NCBI RefSeq assembly: GCF_900115495.1
Contig: NZ_FOWR01000016.1
Coordinates: 53,007-117,006 of the forward strand
Direction of reading: 5' to 3'
From: Enterovibrio norvegicus DSM 15893
GTDB lineage: Bacteria > Pseudomonadota > Gammaproteobacteria > Enterobacterales > Vibrionaceae
DNA: 64,000 bases
A program made the position numbers and the translations under genes. Below the pieces are notes generated by a model that saw only the letters and a program-made list of their open reading frames with translations, was not told the DNA's origin and did not search any database. Shown here in pieces: positions 29,232-36,551 of the stretch (the stretch's first letter is position 1; each line of letters starts with the position of its first letter).

Positions 29232-29849
29232 ATGGCATTAATTAACGGTACAAGTGGCGTAGACACGCTAGGTGGTTCTCCAGACGCAGACACGATCAAT
29301 GGCTTTGGTGGCGATGACCGCATCATTGGCTTTGGCGGTGATGACACCATCCTCGGCGGAAGCGGCGACGATTTCTTGATCGGCGGCGGCGGTAACGACG
29401 TAGTTCGTGGCGGTGAAGGTGACGATTACGTTGGCGGTGGAAGCGGTGATGACATCCTCTTCGGCGGCGAAGGCAATGACGATGTCCTAGGTGGCATAGG
29501 AAATGACACTTTGTATGCTAACTCTGGTCAAGATCGTTTGTTTGGTGATTCTGGTGACGACACGCTTGTCAGCGGTACAGGCAACGATTTCCTGATCGGT
29601 GGCAGCGGTGCAGATACTTTCTTCTTCGACAACGTACTGGAGCAAGGTACAGGTAGCGACCGCGTGACAGATTTCGAAGTTGGCGTCGATCTGATCTTCA
29701 TCCGCGCATCGGGTGACACTGACTTTGCGTCACTTGATATGACGCAAGTAGGCAACAACACAGTGATTGATCTAGATAACGGTTCAAGCATCACTCTTAA
29801 CAATATTTCGGTTACAGATCTTACTGCTGACGACTTTCAGATTGTCTGA
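29232..29849 (+). CDS. Small RTX calcium-binding repeat protein, copy 2
   Basis: 205 residues, aligning with copy 1 from end to end without a gap. The central stretch GGGSGDDILFGGEGNDDVLG is identical in both. The nonapeptide array (about 13–125) is more regular than in copy 1 (FGGDDTILGGSGDDFLIGGG). The C-terminal region GADTFFFDN, DRVTDFEVGVDLIFI and terminus DDFQIV again match a type I secretion signal. Ribosome site AGGGAA lies 5 nt before ATG. A strong terminator 20 nt after the gene would limit read-through into the transporter genes, so the substrate is probably made in excess of its exporter. A gene duplication is the simplest origin. Confidence 0.9.
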   Translation: MALINGTSGVDTLGGSPDADTINGFGGDDRIIGFGGDDTILGGSGDDFLIGGGGNDVVRGGEGDDYVGGGSGDDILFGGEGNDDVLGGIGNDTLYANSGQDRLFGDSGDDTLVSGTGNDFLIGGSGADTFFFDNVLEQGTGSDRVTDFEVGVDLIFIRASGDTDFASLDMTQVGNNTVIDLDNGSSITLNNISVTDLTADDFQIV

Positions 29850-29868
29850 CGGTAAGCGAACTATACTC

Positions 29869-29902
29869 AAGACAACCAGCGTAAATGCTGGTTGTCTTTT
29901 TT
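29869..29902 (+). terminator. Rho-independent terminator after RTX copy 2
   Basis: AAGACAACCAGC (29869–29880) pairs perfectly with GCTGGTTGTCTT (29887–29898) across a six-base loop and runs into a T-tract. It lies between the second RTX gene and the ABC transporter gene and probably makes the exporter genes weakly expressed by read-through or dependent on their own promoter. Confidence 0.92.
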
Positions 29903-29973
29903 AGAATTCACTTTAACCCTCTGCACCAACTGAAGTTATCAGTTTGGAGTAAGGTATTTGCGCTAGGTTTGCC

Positions 29974-31683
29974 ATGTCTTTGACTACAGAAAATCAATTA
30001 AAAACAACATTAGATCAATGTAAGAAAGCGCTCCTATTGGTTATTGCTTTTAGTTGCGTCATCAATTTACTTGTTCTTGCTGTACCCATTTACATGCTTC
30101 AAATCTACGATCGTGTTATTGGTTCACGTTCCATTGATACCCTTTTATTACTGACTGTCATCACGGTGTTCGCACTCCTCACGATGGCAGTATTAGAAAG
30201 CGTACGTACCCGTGTCATGGTGCGTATTGGTGCTTGGTTTGACCAAAGTCTGTCACCCGACATACTCAGCGGCAGCATTGCCGCACAGCTTCGCCAAGGT
30301 ATTTCAGCCTCGGTACAAAGCTTACGTGATGTCGCCGCAATCCGCGGCTTCATCGGCGGGAACTCCGTCATCCCCGCTCTGGATGCACCTTGGACGCCAG
30401 TGTTTCTGACGTTCGTTTTCTTCTTGCACCCAATTCTTGGCCTTATCGCGACTATCGGTGCTGTCATTCTTTTCATCATTGCCCTAGTGAATGATGCCGT
30501 GACACGGAAAGCCCACAAGACAGCCAATGAATCGGCGATTCTCGCAATGCAGCAAGCTGAATCAGCAGCACGTAATGCTGATGCCATTGAAGCCATGGGC
30601 ATCATGCCTAACTTCATCAAAAATTGGAGCAGCTTGAACAACAAAAGCATTGAAGGCCAAATCGTTGCGAACTCAAAAGGGGCGACCCTCACCGCCATAT
30701 CCAAGTTCATTCGCATGCTTTTACAGATTGCCATGCTAGGTGTAGGCGCATGGTTGGTGATTGAAAATGAACTTACCGCTGGTGCCATGATTGCGAGCTC
30801 TATTTTGATGTCTCGCGCCCTCGCGCCGGTTGAGCAAGCAATTGGGGCTTGGGGAACCGCGATTTCAGCCCGACAAAGCTATCAACGCTTGAGAGAGCAA
30901 ATCCCAATGTTCCCTGAGCGTGCGAAATCCATGCCGCTACCAAAACCGAACGGTGCGCTGTCAGTTGAGAAAGTGACGTACTTTCACCCTGGGCAAGCAG
31001 AACCCGTGCTTCATGGCATCACATTTAAGCTCGCCGCTGGTGAAGCACTTGGCGTGATTGGTCCATCAGGAACAGGTAAATCAACCCTCGCACGACTTTT
31101 ACTCGGCAACTTAACCGCAAATGCGGGTTGTGTGCGCCTAGATAATATGGACGTAGCCAAATGGGATCCTGACGATCTTGGCCCTCACTGTGGCTACCTG
31201 CCTCAAGATGTTGAACTGTTTCCTGGCACGATTCGCCAGAACATTGCACGTATGTCAGAAGGTGAGCCGGATCTTGTCATCCAAGCCGCGAAGCTTGCTG
31301 GGTGCCATGATTTGATCCTGCGCCAGCGACAAGGCTACGACACCGTGGTTGGTGAACGAGGCCTTGGACTTTCAGGGGGCGAACGTCAGCGTATTGCCCT
31401 TGCTCGCGCACTTTATGGCAACCCAAGCCTTGTCATTCTTGATGAAGCAAACGCAAACCTTGATGGTGTCGGTGAAGTGGCATTGCAACGCGCCATTACC
31501 TATCTCAAATCGCGTAAAGCCACCGTCATTTTGGTTGGCCACCGTCCAAGCATGATGCAATCAATGGATAAACTTATGGTGCTGCAAGACACCCAAATTC
31601 GCGCCTTTGGCGATCGTGACGAAGTATTGAAACCTCTACTTGATCAAAGCGCTGCTCTTACATCAAAAGGAGGAAGTAAGTAA
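29974..31683 (+). CDS. Type I secretion ABC transporter (PrtD/LapB-like without peptidase domain)
   Basis: 569 residues, the PrtD class that exports RTX proteins. Hydrophobic helices fill about 18–300 (LLLVIAFSCVINLLVLAVPIY, LLLLTVITVFALLTMAVLES). The nucleotide-binding domain carries Walker A GPSGTGKSTLARLL (about 361–374), signature LSGGERQRIALARAL and Walker B SLVILDEANANLDG, with DEAN where relatives often have DEPN. No N-terminal C39-like peptidase domain is present, so substrates are exported uncleaved with C-terminal signals, which fits the two RTX proteins upstream. Its stop overlaps the fusion-protein start (TAATG). The start ATG has only a weak AGG ribosome site. Confidence 0.93.
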   Translation: MSLTTENQLKTTLDQCKKALLLVIAFSCVINLLVLAVPIYMLQIYDRVIGSRSIDTLLLLTVITVFALLTMAVLESVRTRVMVRIGAWFDQSLSPDILSGSIAAQLRQGISASVQSLRDVAAIRGFIGGNSVIPALDAPWTPVFLTFVFFLHPILGLIATIGAVILFIIALVNDAVTRKAHKTANESAILAMQQAESAARNADAIEAMGIMPNFIKNWSSLNNKSIEGQIVANSKGATLTAISKFIRMLLQIAMLGVGAWLVIENELTAGAMIASSILMSRALAPVEQAIGAWGTAISARQSYQRLREQIPMFPERAKSMPLPKPNGALSVEKVTYFHPGQAEPVLHGITFKLAAGEALGVIGPSGTGKSTLARLLLGNLTANAGCVRLDNMDVAKWDPDDLGPHCGYLPQDVELFPGTIRQNIARMSEGEPDLVIQAAKLAGCHDLILRQRQGYDTVVGERGLGLSGGERQRIALARALYGNPSLVILDEANANLDGVGEVALQRAITYLKSRKATVILVGHRPSMMQSMDKLMVLQDTQIRAFGDRDEVLKPLLDQSAALTSKGGSK

Positions 31684-32972
31684 TGGCAATTCCAGCAATT
31701 CGTCCACTTGCTATCACAGGTTTCACCATCATCGCATTGTTCTTTGGCACCTTTGGTGTTTGGGCAGTATTTAGCAAACTCGATGGTGCATCGATTGCCC
31801 CAGGTATCGTGACCATTAATAGCCAGCGTAAAACTGTCCAGCATTTAGAAGGCGGGATCATAGCTCGGCTCACTGTCGCCGAGGGAGATACCGTTGAAAA
31901 AGGGCAAACACTCATCATGCTTGATGATACCCAAGCCCGTTCGCAGCTTGAACTTCTGGTTAACAATAAACGCAATGCACAGGCCCGCGAAGCGCGTTTA
32001 ATCGCCGAGCGTGACAATGTCAAAGGCATCGTATTCCCCCAGTCTTTGCTGGACGATGAAGATGACCCTCGCGTTGAAGAACTCCTGACTAACCAACACC
32101 GCATTTTTGTCGCTCGTCGTGGGTTCTTCGAATCCCAAAAAGAAATCATCAACAAACAGCTCGCGCAAAATGAAGCGGAGTTAGATGGTCAATCAAAGCG
32201 CTTAACCATTGAGAGGCGTCGCCTCTCTATCATCGGCGAAGAAATCGCGGGTAACCGTAAGTTGGCAGAAAAAGGGTATGTGAGTAAAACACAGGTACTT
32301 CGTCTGGAGCGTGAAGAGACCCAGATACTCAGTACCATTAGCCAAATTCAATCCAACGCCACCCGCCTTGCGCAGAACGTTGCAGAAAGCCAAGCGCAGC
32401 TCAAAGAACAAGAGTTAGAGCGTATTAAGGAAATCGTGGAAGGCTTGCGCGAAAGTCGTCAAGAAAGTTATGAGCTTGACCAACAAATCGCAGCAGCGAC
32501 CGATGTCCTCAATAGAACGAAGATTCTCGCGCCGCTCAACGGTACCGTACTTAACCTCCAAGTCTTCTCTGAGGAAGGGGTTATTTCTCCGGGGCAAGAA
32601 CTGCTCGACATTGTGCCTAACAACGAACGTATGGTGATTGAAGCCCGTGTCGACCCGTCAGATATCGATCAGGTCAGTGCAGGCATGAAAGCACAGATTC
32701 GCCTTACTGCGCTAAGTATGCGCAGTGTCAAACCCTTGAATGGCGAATTGCTCACCGTTTCTGCTGACCGACTCGTTGATGAACAATCCGGTCTCGCTTA
32801 CTACCTCGCACGCGTTGAGCTAGTGGATGACGTGCAAGAGATGTTAAACGGCATTGCTCTTTATCCAGGAATGCAGGCAGAAGTCATGCTTTTGACCGAA
32901 CCTCGCACACCGTTCAACTACCTGATGAAGCCTTTAACAGAGAGTTTTAACCGCGCATTTCGTGAGGAATAA
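31683..32972 (+). CDS. Type I secretion membrane-fusion protein (HlyD/PrtE family)
   Basis: 429 residues. An N-terminal membrane helix (ITGFTIIALFFGTFGVWAVF, about 11–30) is followed by a lipoyl-like half (GIVTINSQRKTVQHLEGGI), a long alpha-helical hairpin of about 100–270 with heptad leucines, and the second lipoyl/beta-barrel part (LNGTVLNLQVFSEEGVISPG, IVPNNERMVIEARVDPSDID). It spans the periplasm between the ABC transporter and a TolC-type outer-membrane channel. No tolC-like gene is in the window, so the housekeeping TolC is probably used. It shares one base with the transporter stop. Confidence 0.94.
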   Translation: MAIPAIRPLAITGFTIIALFFGTFGVWAVFSKLDGASIAPGIVTINSQRKTVQHLEGGIIARLTVAEGDTVEKGQTLIMLDDTQARSQLELLVNNKRNAQAREARLIAERDNVKGIVFPQSLLDDEDDPRVEELLTNQHRIFVARRGFFESQKEIINKQLAQNEAELDGQSKRLTIERRRLSIIGEEIAGNRKLAEKGYVSKTQVLRLEREETQILSTISQIQSNATRLAQNVAESQAQLKEQELERIKEIVEGLRESRQESYELDQQIAAATDVLNRTKILAPLNGTVLNLQVFSEEGVISPGQELLDIVPNNERMVIEARVDPSDIDQVSAGMKAQIRLTALSMRSVKPLNGELLTVSADRLVDEQSGLAYYLARVELVDDVQEMLNGIALYPGMQAEVMLLTEPRTPFNYLMKPLTESFNRAFREE

Positions 32973-33388
32973 TCTAGACATCGCTCAGTCTTAATTCCAA
33001 CTAAAGACTGAGTGACTTACATTGAGATTTGATTTTGGCCTAGTGATGAGTTTTTCTTTTTTACACTTCGTCTTAATAATAACGCAGCATATATACACTT
33101 ACGTGAGGAATGTCACGCTGAGAGGGCGCTTTGTTAACTAACTGTTCTTTACGTATAAAAACACTAGTGCACTGCAACGGAGATGTCATGTTTAAAAATA
33201 GGACAAACTTCATCTTCTCTGATTTACCACATGCTGTTTTACTGTGCACGCTTGTTGGGAACCTATAGCAACTAAAACAAATGCTTCCCTCGCTAGCGAG
33301 CTTGGGGTGAGTGGTTTACTTTTTAAGTGTAAAAATTAAAAAAGTCACTCTTATTCAAACTCATGCAACAACATTATGAGCCTGCATT
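32973..33388. other. Leader/promoter region of the exopolysaccharide locus
   Basis: 416 nt without a long gene. It probably contains the promoter of the 16-kb polysaccharide operon. Visible elements are a perfect 12-base palindrome CTCGCTAGCGAG (33289–33300), an AT-rich inverted repeat ACTTTTTAA…TTAAAAAAGT near 33319–33345, and a possible 26-residue leader frame (ATG 33188, stop 33266–33268) with GGAG 5 nt upstream. I see no JUMPstart/ops element (GGCGGTAGC), so RfaH-type antitermination is not supported. Confidence 0.5.
32984..33012 (+). terminator. Hairpin after the type I secretion genes
   Basis: CTCAGTCTT (32984–32992) pairs with AAGACTGAG (33004–33012) with an 11-nt loop, 11 nt after the fusion-protein stop. 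No T-run follows, so it is at best a weak or Rho-assisted terminator. Confidence 0.45.
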
Positions 33389-34786
33389 ATGGACAGCAGA
33401 AAAATTCGTACACACGGCACAGAATTCGCCATCCTCTATCGAATATGTGATTTGGCCGTGATTGGAGGGACGCTAGCAATATCCAGCTGGCTTTACTTAG
33501 GACAACTGTATAAAGATTACTTACTCATCGTGACGTTGACAGCGGTGTGTTTTCTTTTGTTTGCAGAAAGCGCACATCTTTACCGTTCTTGGCGTGTGAG
33601 CAACTTTCAAGGCCAAATGGTCGCCACCTTACTGCCTTGGTTTGGTGCTAGCGCAGTGCTTGTTACTTATTTCTTCTTTACCCAAAGCGGTATCGAGTAT
33701 TCGCGTGCCGTCATGATGCTTTGGTTTCTACTCGGCTCAATCAGCCTTGTGCTTTGGCGCTATAGCGCTCGCATGGCACTGAGCCACCTTCGGAACAGCG
33801 GTATCAACACGCGTCGTGCCGCTATTATTGGTACAACCGCGAACGGTATTGATCTTGCGCGTGAATTCCAACGCAACCACGCCTTAGGTATCAAACTCAC
33901 GGGTTTTTATGAAGACCGTGGCGCTGATCGTATCGAAGGGAGTTTACCTGCCCCCATGCTCGGTAAAGTAGACGATGCGCTAGAGCAAGCTAAACGCGGC
34001 GAGTTGCAGCATGTGTATATTGCTATGCCAATGCACGCGAAAGACCGCATTGCACGCTACCTAAACCTATTTGCAGACACCACTGCAACCACGTATCTCG
34101 TGCCTGACTTTTTCACTTACAACTTACTGCATAGCCGTTGGCAAACCGTTGGACATGTCCACACTTTGAGTGTGCACGACACACCATTTAACGGCTTAGC
34201 AGCGTGGACAAAGCGCATGGAAGATATCGTTTTATCGATTCTTATCTTGTTGCTTATATCCCCTGTCATGTTGTTCGTTGCCGCTGGCGTAAAACTGTCG
34301 TCTCCCGGCCCTATCATCTTCAAGCAATCTCGTTATGGCTTAGACGGTCGAAAAATTGATGTTTGGAAGTTTCGTTCCATGTCCGTCATGGATAACGGCG
34401 ATGACGTCAAACAAGCGACAAAAAACGATCCGCGTGTCACCCGCTTCGGTGCATTCATTCGTCGGACATCATTGGATGAACTGCCACAGTTTTTCAATGT
34501 GCTGCAAGGCTCTATGTCTATCGTAGGTCCTCGCCCTCATGCCGTCGCGCACAATGAACAATATCGCGCAATTGTTGATCGCTACATGCTCCGTCATAAG
34601 GTGAAACCAGGGATTACGGGCTGGGCTCAGATCAACGGTTACCGGGGTGAAACAGACACCTTGGACAAAATGGAAAAACGTATCCAATTCGATTTGGAAT
34701 ACATCCAAAACTGGTCACTGTGGATGGACATAAAGATCGTCTTCGCGACGGTGTTTAAAGGGTTCGTTGGTAAGACGGCCTACTAA
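33389..34786 (+). CDS. Initiating undecaprenyl-phosphate hexose-1-phosphate transferase (WcaJ/VpsL-like)
   Basis: 465 residues. It starts the repeat unit by moving a sugar phosphate (probably glucose-1-phosphate) from UDP-sugar to undecaprenyl phosphate at the inner membrane. Four membrane helices lie in the first 130 or so residues, then a Rossmann-like regulatory domain (RRAAIIGTTANGIDLAREFQ). A further hydrophobic hairpin (DIVLSILILLLISPVMLFVA) precedes the catalytic domain with KFRSM, SLDELPQFFNVLQGSMSIVG and PRPH. This polyprenyl glycosylphosphotransferase layout matches VpsL of V. cholerae, and the next three genes also follow vpsM-N-O order. First gene of the locus. The ribosome site is weak. 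Confidence 0.93.
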   Translation: MDSRKIRTHGTEFAILYRICDLAVIGGTLAISSWLYLGQLYKDYLLIVTLTAVCFLLFAESAHLYRSWRVSNFQGQMVATLLPWFGASAVLVTYFFFTQSGIEYSRAVMMLWFLLGSISLVLWRYSARMALSHLRNSGINTRRAAIIGTTANGIDLAREFQRNHALGIKLTGFYEDRGADRIEGSLPAPMLGKVDDALEQAKRGELQHVYIAMPMHAKDRIARYLNLFADTTATTYLVPDFFTYNLLHSRWQTVGHVHTLSVHDTPFNGLAAWTKRMEDIVLSILILLLISPVMLFVAAGVKLSSPGPIIFKQSRYGLDGRKIDVWKFRSMSVMDNGDDVKQATKNDPRVTRFGAFIRRTSLDELPQFFNVLQGSMSIVGPRPHAVAHNEQYRAIVDRYMLRHKVKPGITGWAQINGYRGETDTLDKMEKRIQFDLEYIQNWSLWMDIKIVFATVFKGFVGKTAY

Positions 34787-34796
34787 GGAGAATGGT

Positions 34797-35999
34797 GTGA
34801 ATTACAAAGGAAGCTGTCTTGTCACACTCAGTGCGCTACCTCTGTCTGTCGCCGCGGTGGAGCCTTTGGCATACCAAACAGAAAATGGCATAGACATTAC
34901 TCCCACGCTGGAAGTGGGTGCAGGGCACAACGATAACGTTCGCCGCACCACGACGGACACCGTTAGCTCTCCAATGCTGACAGTCACGCCGAAGATCATC
35001 GCACTTTTCCAAACAGACATAGGTACTTACCAATTTGATTACCGCCTAGACGCTGTCAGTTATTCCGACAGCAGCGAAGACAGCTATGTCGATCATAAAG
35101 CACATATTGGTGCGGCATGGATGTTCGACATCCGCAATCGACTGCGCATTAACTACACCTATGAAAGTGTGAATGAGGAACGTGGAACGGGCCTGACAGA
35201 AGGTTATAGCCTCTCTGTTGATGAACCGTTGCGTTTCGATTATCACCAATTCAATACACGCTATACCTATGGCGCAATTGGAACAAAAGGCCGTTTGGTC
35301 GGCATTGTTGGCTATGACGTAAAAGATTACGACGATGCTACCTTTATGACGAACTCTGTTCAGCAAACGAGGTATTACGATTGGACACAACCTTATGTCG
35401 GTGGTGAGTTCTACTACGCCGTATCCAACTATTTCTATGCGGTCGCGATCGGACGTATAGAAGACAGAACATATGATGAAACAGATCCCAATGTGATTTC
35501 GCGCGATAACACCAATTCAACACTTTATGGCGGCTTGGAGTGGGACATTACGGGGAAAACACAGGGTAAATTGTTGCTTGGTGTTCAAAACAAGGATTTC
35601 GACAACAGCGGCAGAGAAACATTCCAAGGGTTTAGTTGGCGCGCCAACTTCAGTTGGAGACCTGCGGAATATAGCGAATTACGTCTGGAAACACGCGATT
35701 ACGCACGCGACCCTGACTTAAACGCTGATTATGTAAAAGACCGTTCAGTAAAAGTGGATTGGGAGCATTATTGGACGCCGCGATTGAGCACACTCGCGAC
35801 GGTCCGATACGGTCAAAATGAATACCCCGGCGATATCCGCAAAGACGACGATACGCTGGCTGAAGTTTCGGCAACTTATAGTCTTGCACGTTGGTGGGAT
35901 GTCACTGTCGGCGTCAGCAAGTTTGACCGAGACTCTACGTTCACTGGGTTTAGTTATGATCAAACTCGGTTCTTCTTGGGAATGGAAGTGAGCCTTTAA
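34797..35999 (+). CDS. Outer-membrane beta-barrel polysaccharide export protein (VpsM-like)
   Basis: 400 residues from the GTG at 34797, chosen because AAGGAG lies 6 nt upstream; earlier in-frame codons overlap the previous gene. A signal peptide (NYKGSCLVTLSALPLSVAAV) is followed by alternating amphipathic strands rich in Tyr, Trp and Arg with short turns, for example RLRINYTYESVNEERG and YSELRLETRDYARDPD, ending RFFLGMEVSL. That pattern predicts a transmembrane barrel of roughly 16–18 strands. It is followed directly by a short OPX protein, the pairing known for VpsM/VpsN and some myxobacterial polysaccharides, where the barrel supplies the outer-membrane pore. The alternative is a structural EpsL-type protein of unknown role. 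Confidence 0.8.
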   Translation: MNYKGSCLVTLSALPLSVAAVEPLAYQTENGIDITPTLEVGAGHNDNVRRTTTDTVSSPMLTVTPKIIALFQTDIGTYQFDYRLDAVSYSDSSEDSYVDHKAHIGAAWMFDIRNRLRINYTYESVNEERGTGLTEGYSLSVDEPLRFDYHQFNTRYTYGAIGTKGRLVGIVGYDVKDYDDATFMTNSVQQTRYYDWTQPYVGGEFYYAVSNYFYAVAIGRIEDRTYDETDPNVISRDNTNSTLYGGLEWDITGKTQGKLLLGVQNKDFDNSGRETFQGFSWRANFSWRPAEYSELRLETRDYARDPDLNADYVKDRSVKVDWEHYWTPRLSTLATVRYGQNEYPGDIRKDDDTLAEVSATYSLARWWDVTVGVSKFDRDSTFTGFSYDQTRFFLGMEVSL

Positions 36000-36518
36000 A
36001 TGCAAAAATTACTATGGATATGGATGTTGCTGTTTTCCATGAGTGCTGCTCATGCGGAAACCGAGCAGTACGTGCTGGATGATGGCGATCGTATCTCCAT
36101 CAAAGTTTATGGTGAAGATGATCTCTCCATGGACATCCTTCTCAGCACGCAAGGTAGATTCGATTACCCGTACCTAGGGCGTCTGCAAGCGGCGGGAAAA
36201 ACCGTTGGACAGCTACAAAGTACGATTGAAAGAGGCCTTCGCGGTGATTATCTCATTGACCCCAAAGTCACGGTCAATGTGATTCAGTTCCGTAAGTTCT
36301 ACGTCAATGGCGAAGTCAATCAGCCCGGTGGGTACGACTATCAACCGGGCCTGACGGTCGCGAAAGCCATTGCGATTGCTGGCGGTTTTACCGACCGCGC
36401 ATCGAGAAACAAAATTCAAAAGACAGACAGTAAAAAATCCACGACTCAAAAGAACGTCGGTCTGTCTCTATCTGTTGGCCCTGGTGACATCATCGTGGTT
36501 GAACAGAGCTTTTTTTAG
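36000..36518 (+). CDS. Short OPX (Wza-like) polysaccharide export protein, VpsN-like
   Basis: 172 residues; it begins directly after the preceding stop codon. The signal peptide is MQKLLWIWMLLFSMSAAHAE, with no lipobox cysteine. The mature part has a Poly_export domain (YVLDDGDRISIKVYGEDDLS, DPKVTVNVIQFRKFYVNGEV) and one SLBB-like domain (PGLTVAKAIAIAGGFTDRAS). Full-length Wza is about 380 residues and ends in an amphipathic helix that forms the outer-membrane pore. That helix and the extra SLBB domains are absent here, so the protein should stay periplasmic and need the neighbouring barrel as its exit. Confidence 0.92.
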   Translation: MQKLLWIWMLLFSMSAAHAETEQYVLDDGDRISIKVYGEDDLSMDILLSTQGRFDYPYLGRLQAAGKTVGQLQSTIERGLRGDYLIDPKVTVNVIQFRKFYVNGEVNQPGGYDYQPGLTVAKAIAIAGGFTDRASRNKIQKTDSKKSTTQKNVGLSLSVGPGDIIVVEQSFF

Positions 36519-36551
36519 CGCTGCTGTAAGTAAACGAAAGGACATCGCTCA

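Noticed and set aside
29039..29245. 68-codon frame before RTX copy 2
   Set aside because: Overlaps the start of copy 2, lacks a ribosome site and resembles nothing known.
28085..29849. Short direct DNA repeats that look CRISPR-like
   Set aside because: They are codon-level repeats of RTX nonapeptides within open frames, with no constant repeat or unique spacers.
30105..30788. 227-codon antisense frame in the ABC transporter gene
   Set aside because: Shadow of the membrane-domain coding sequence; composition is Met/Arg-rich without recognisable motifs.
33001..33388. JUMPstart/ops (RfaH) element before the EPS operon
   Set aside because: No GGCGGTAGC core or close variant was seen on the plus strand.
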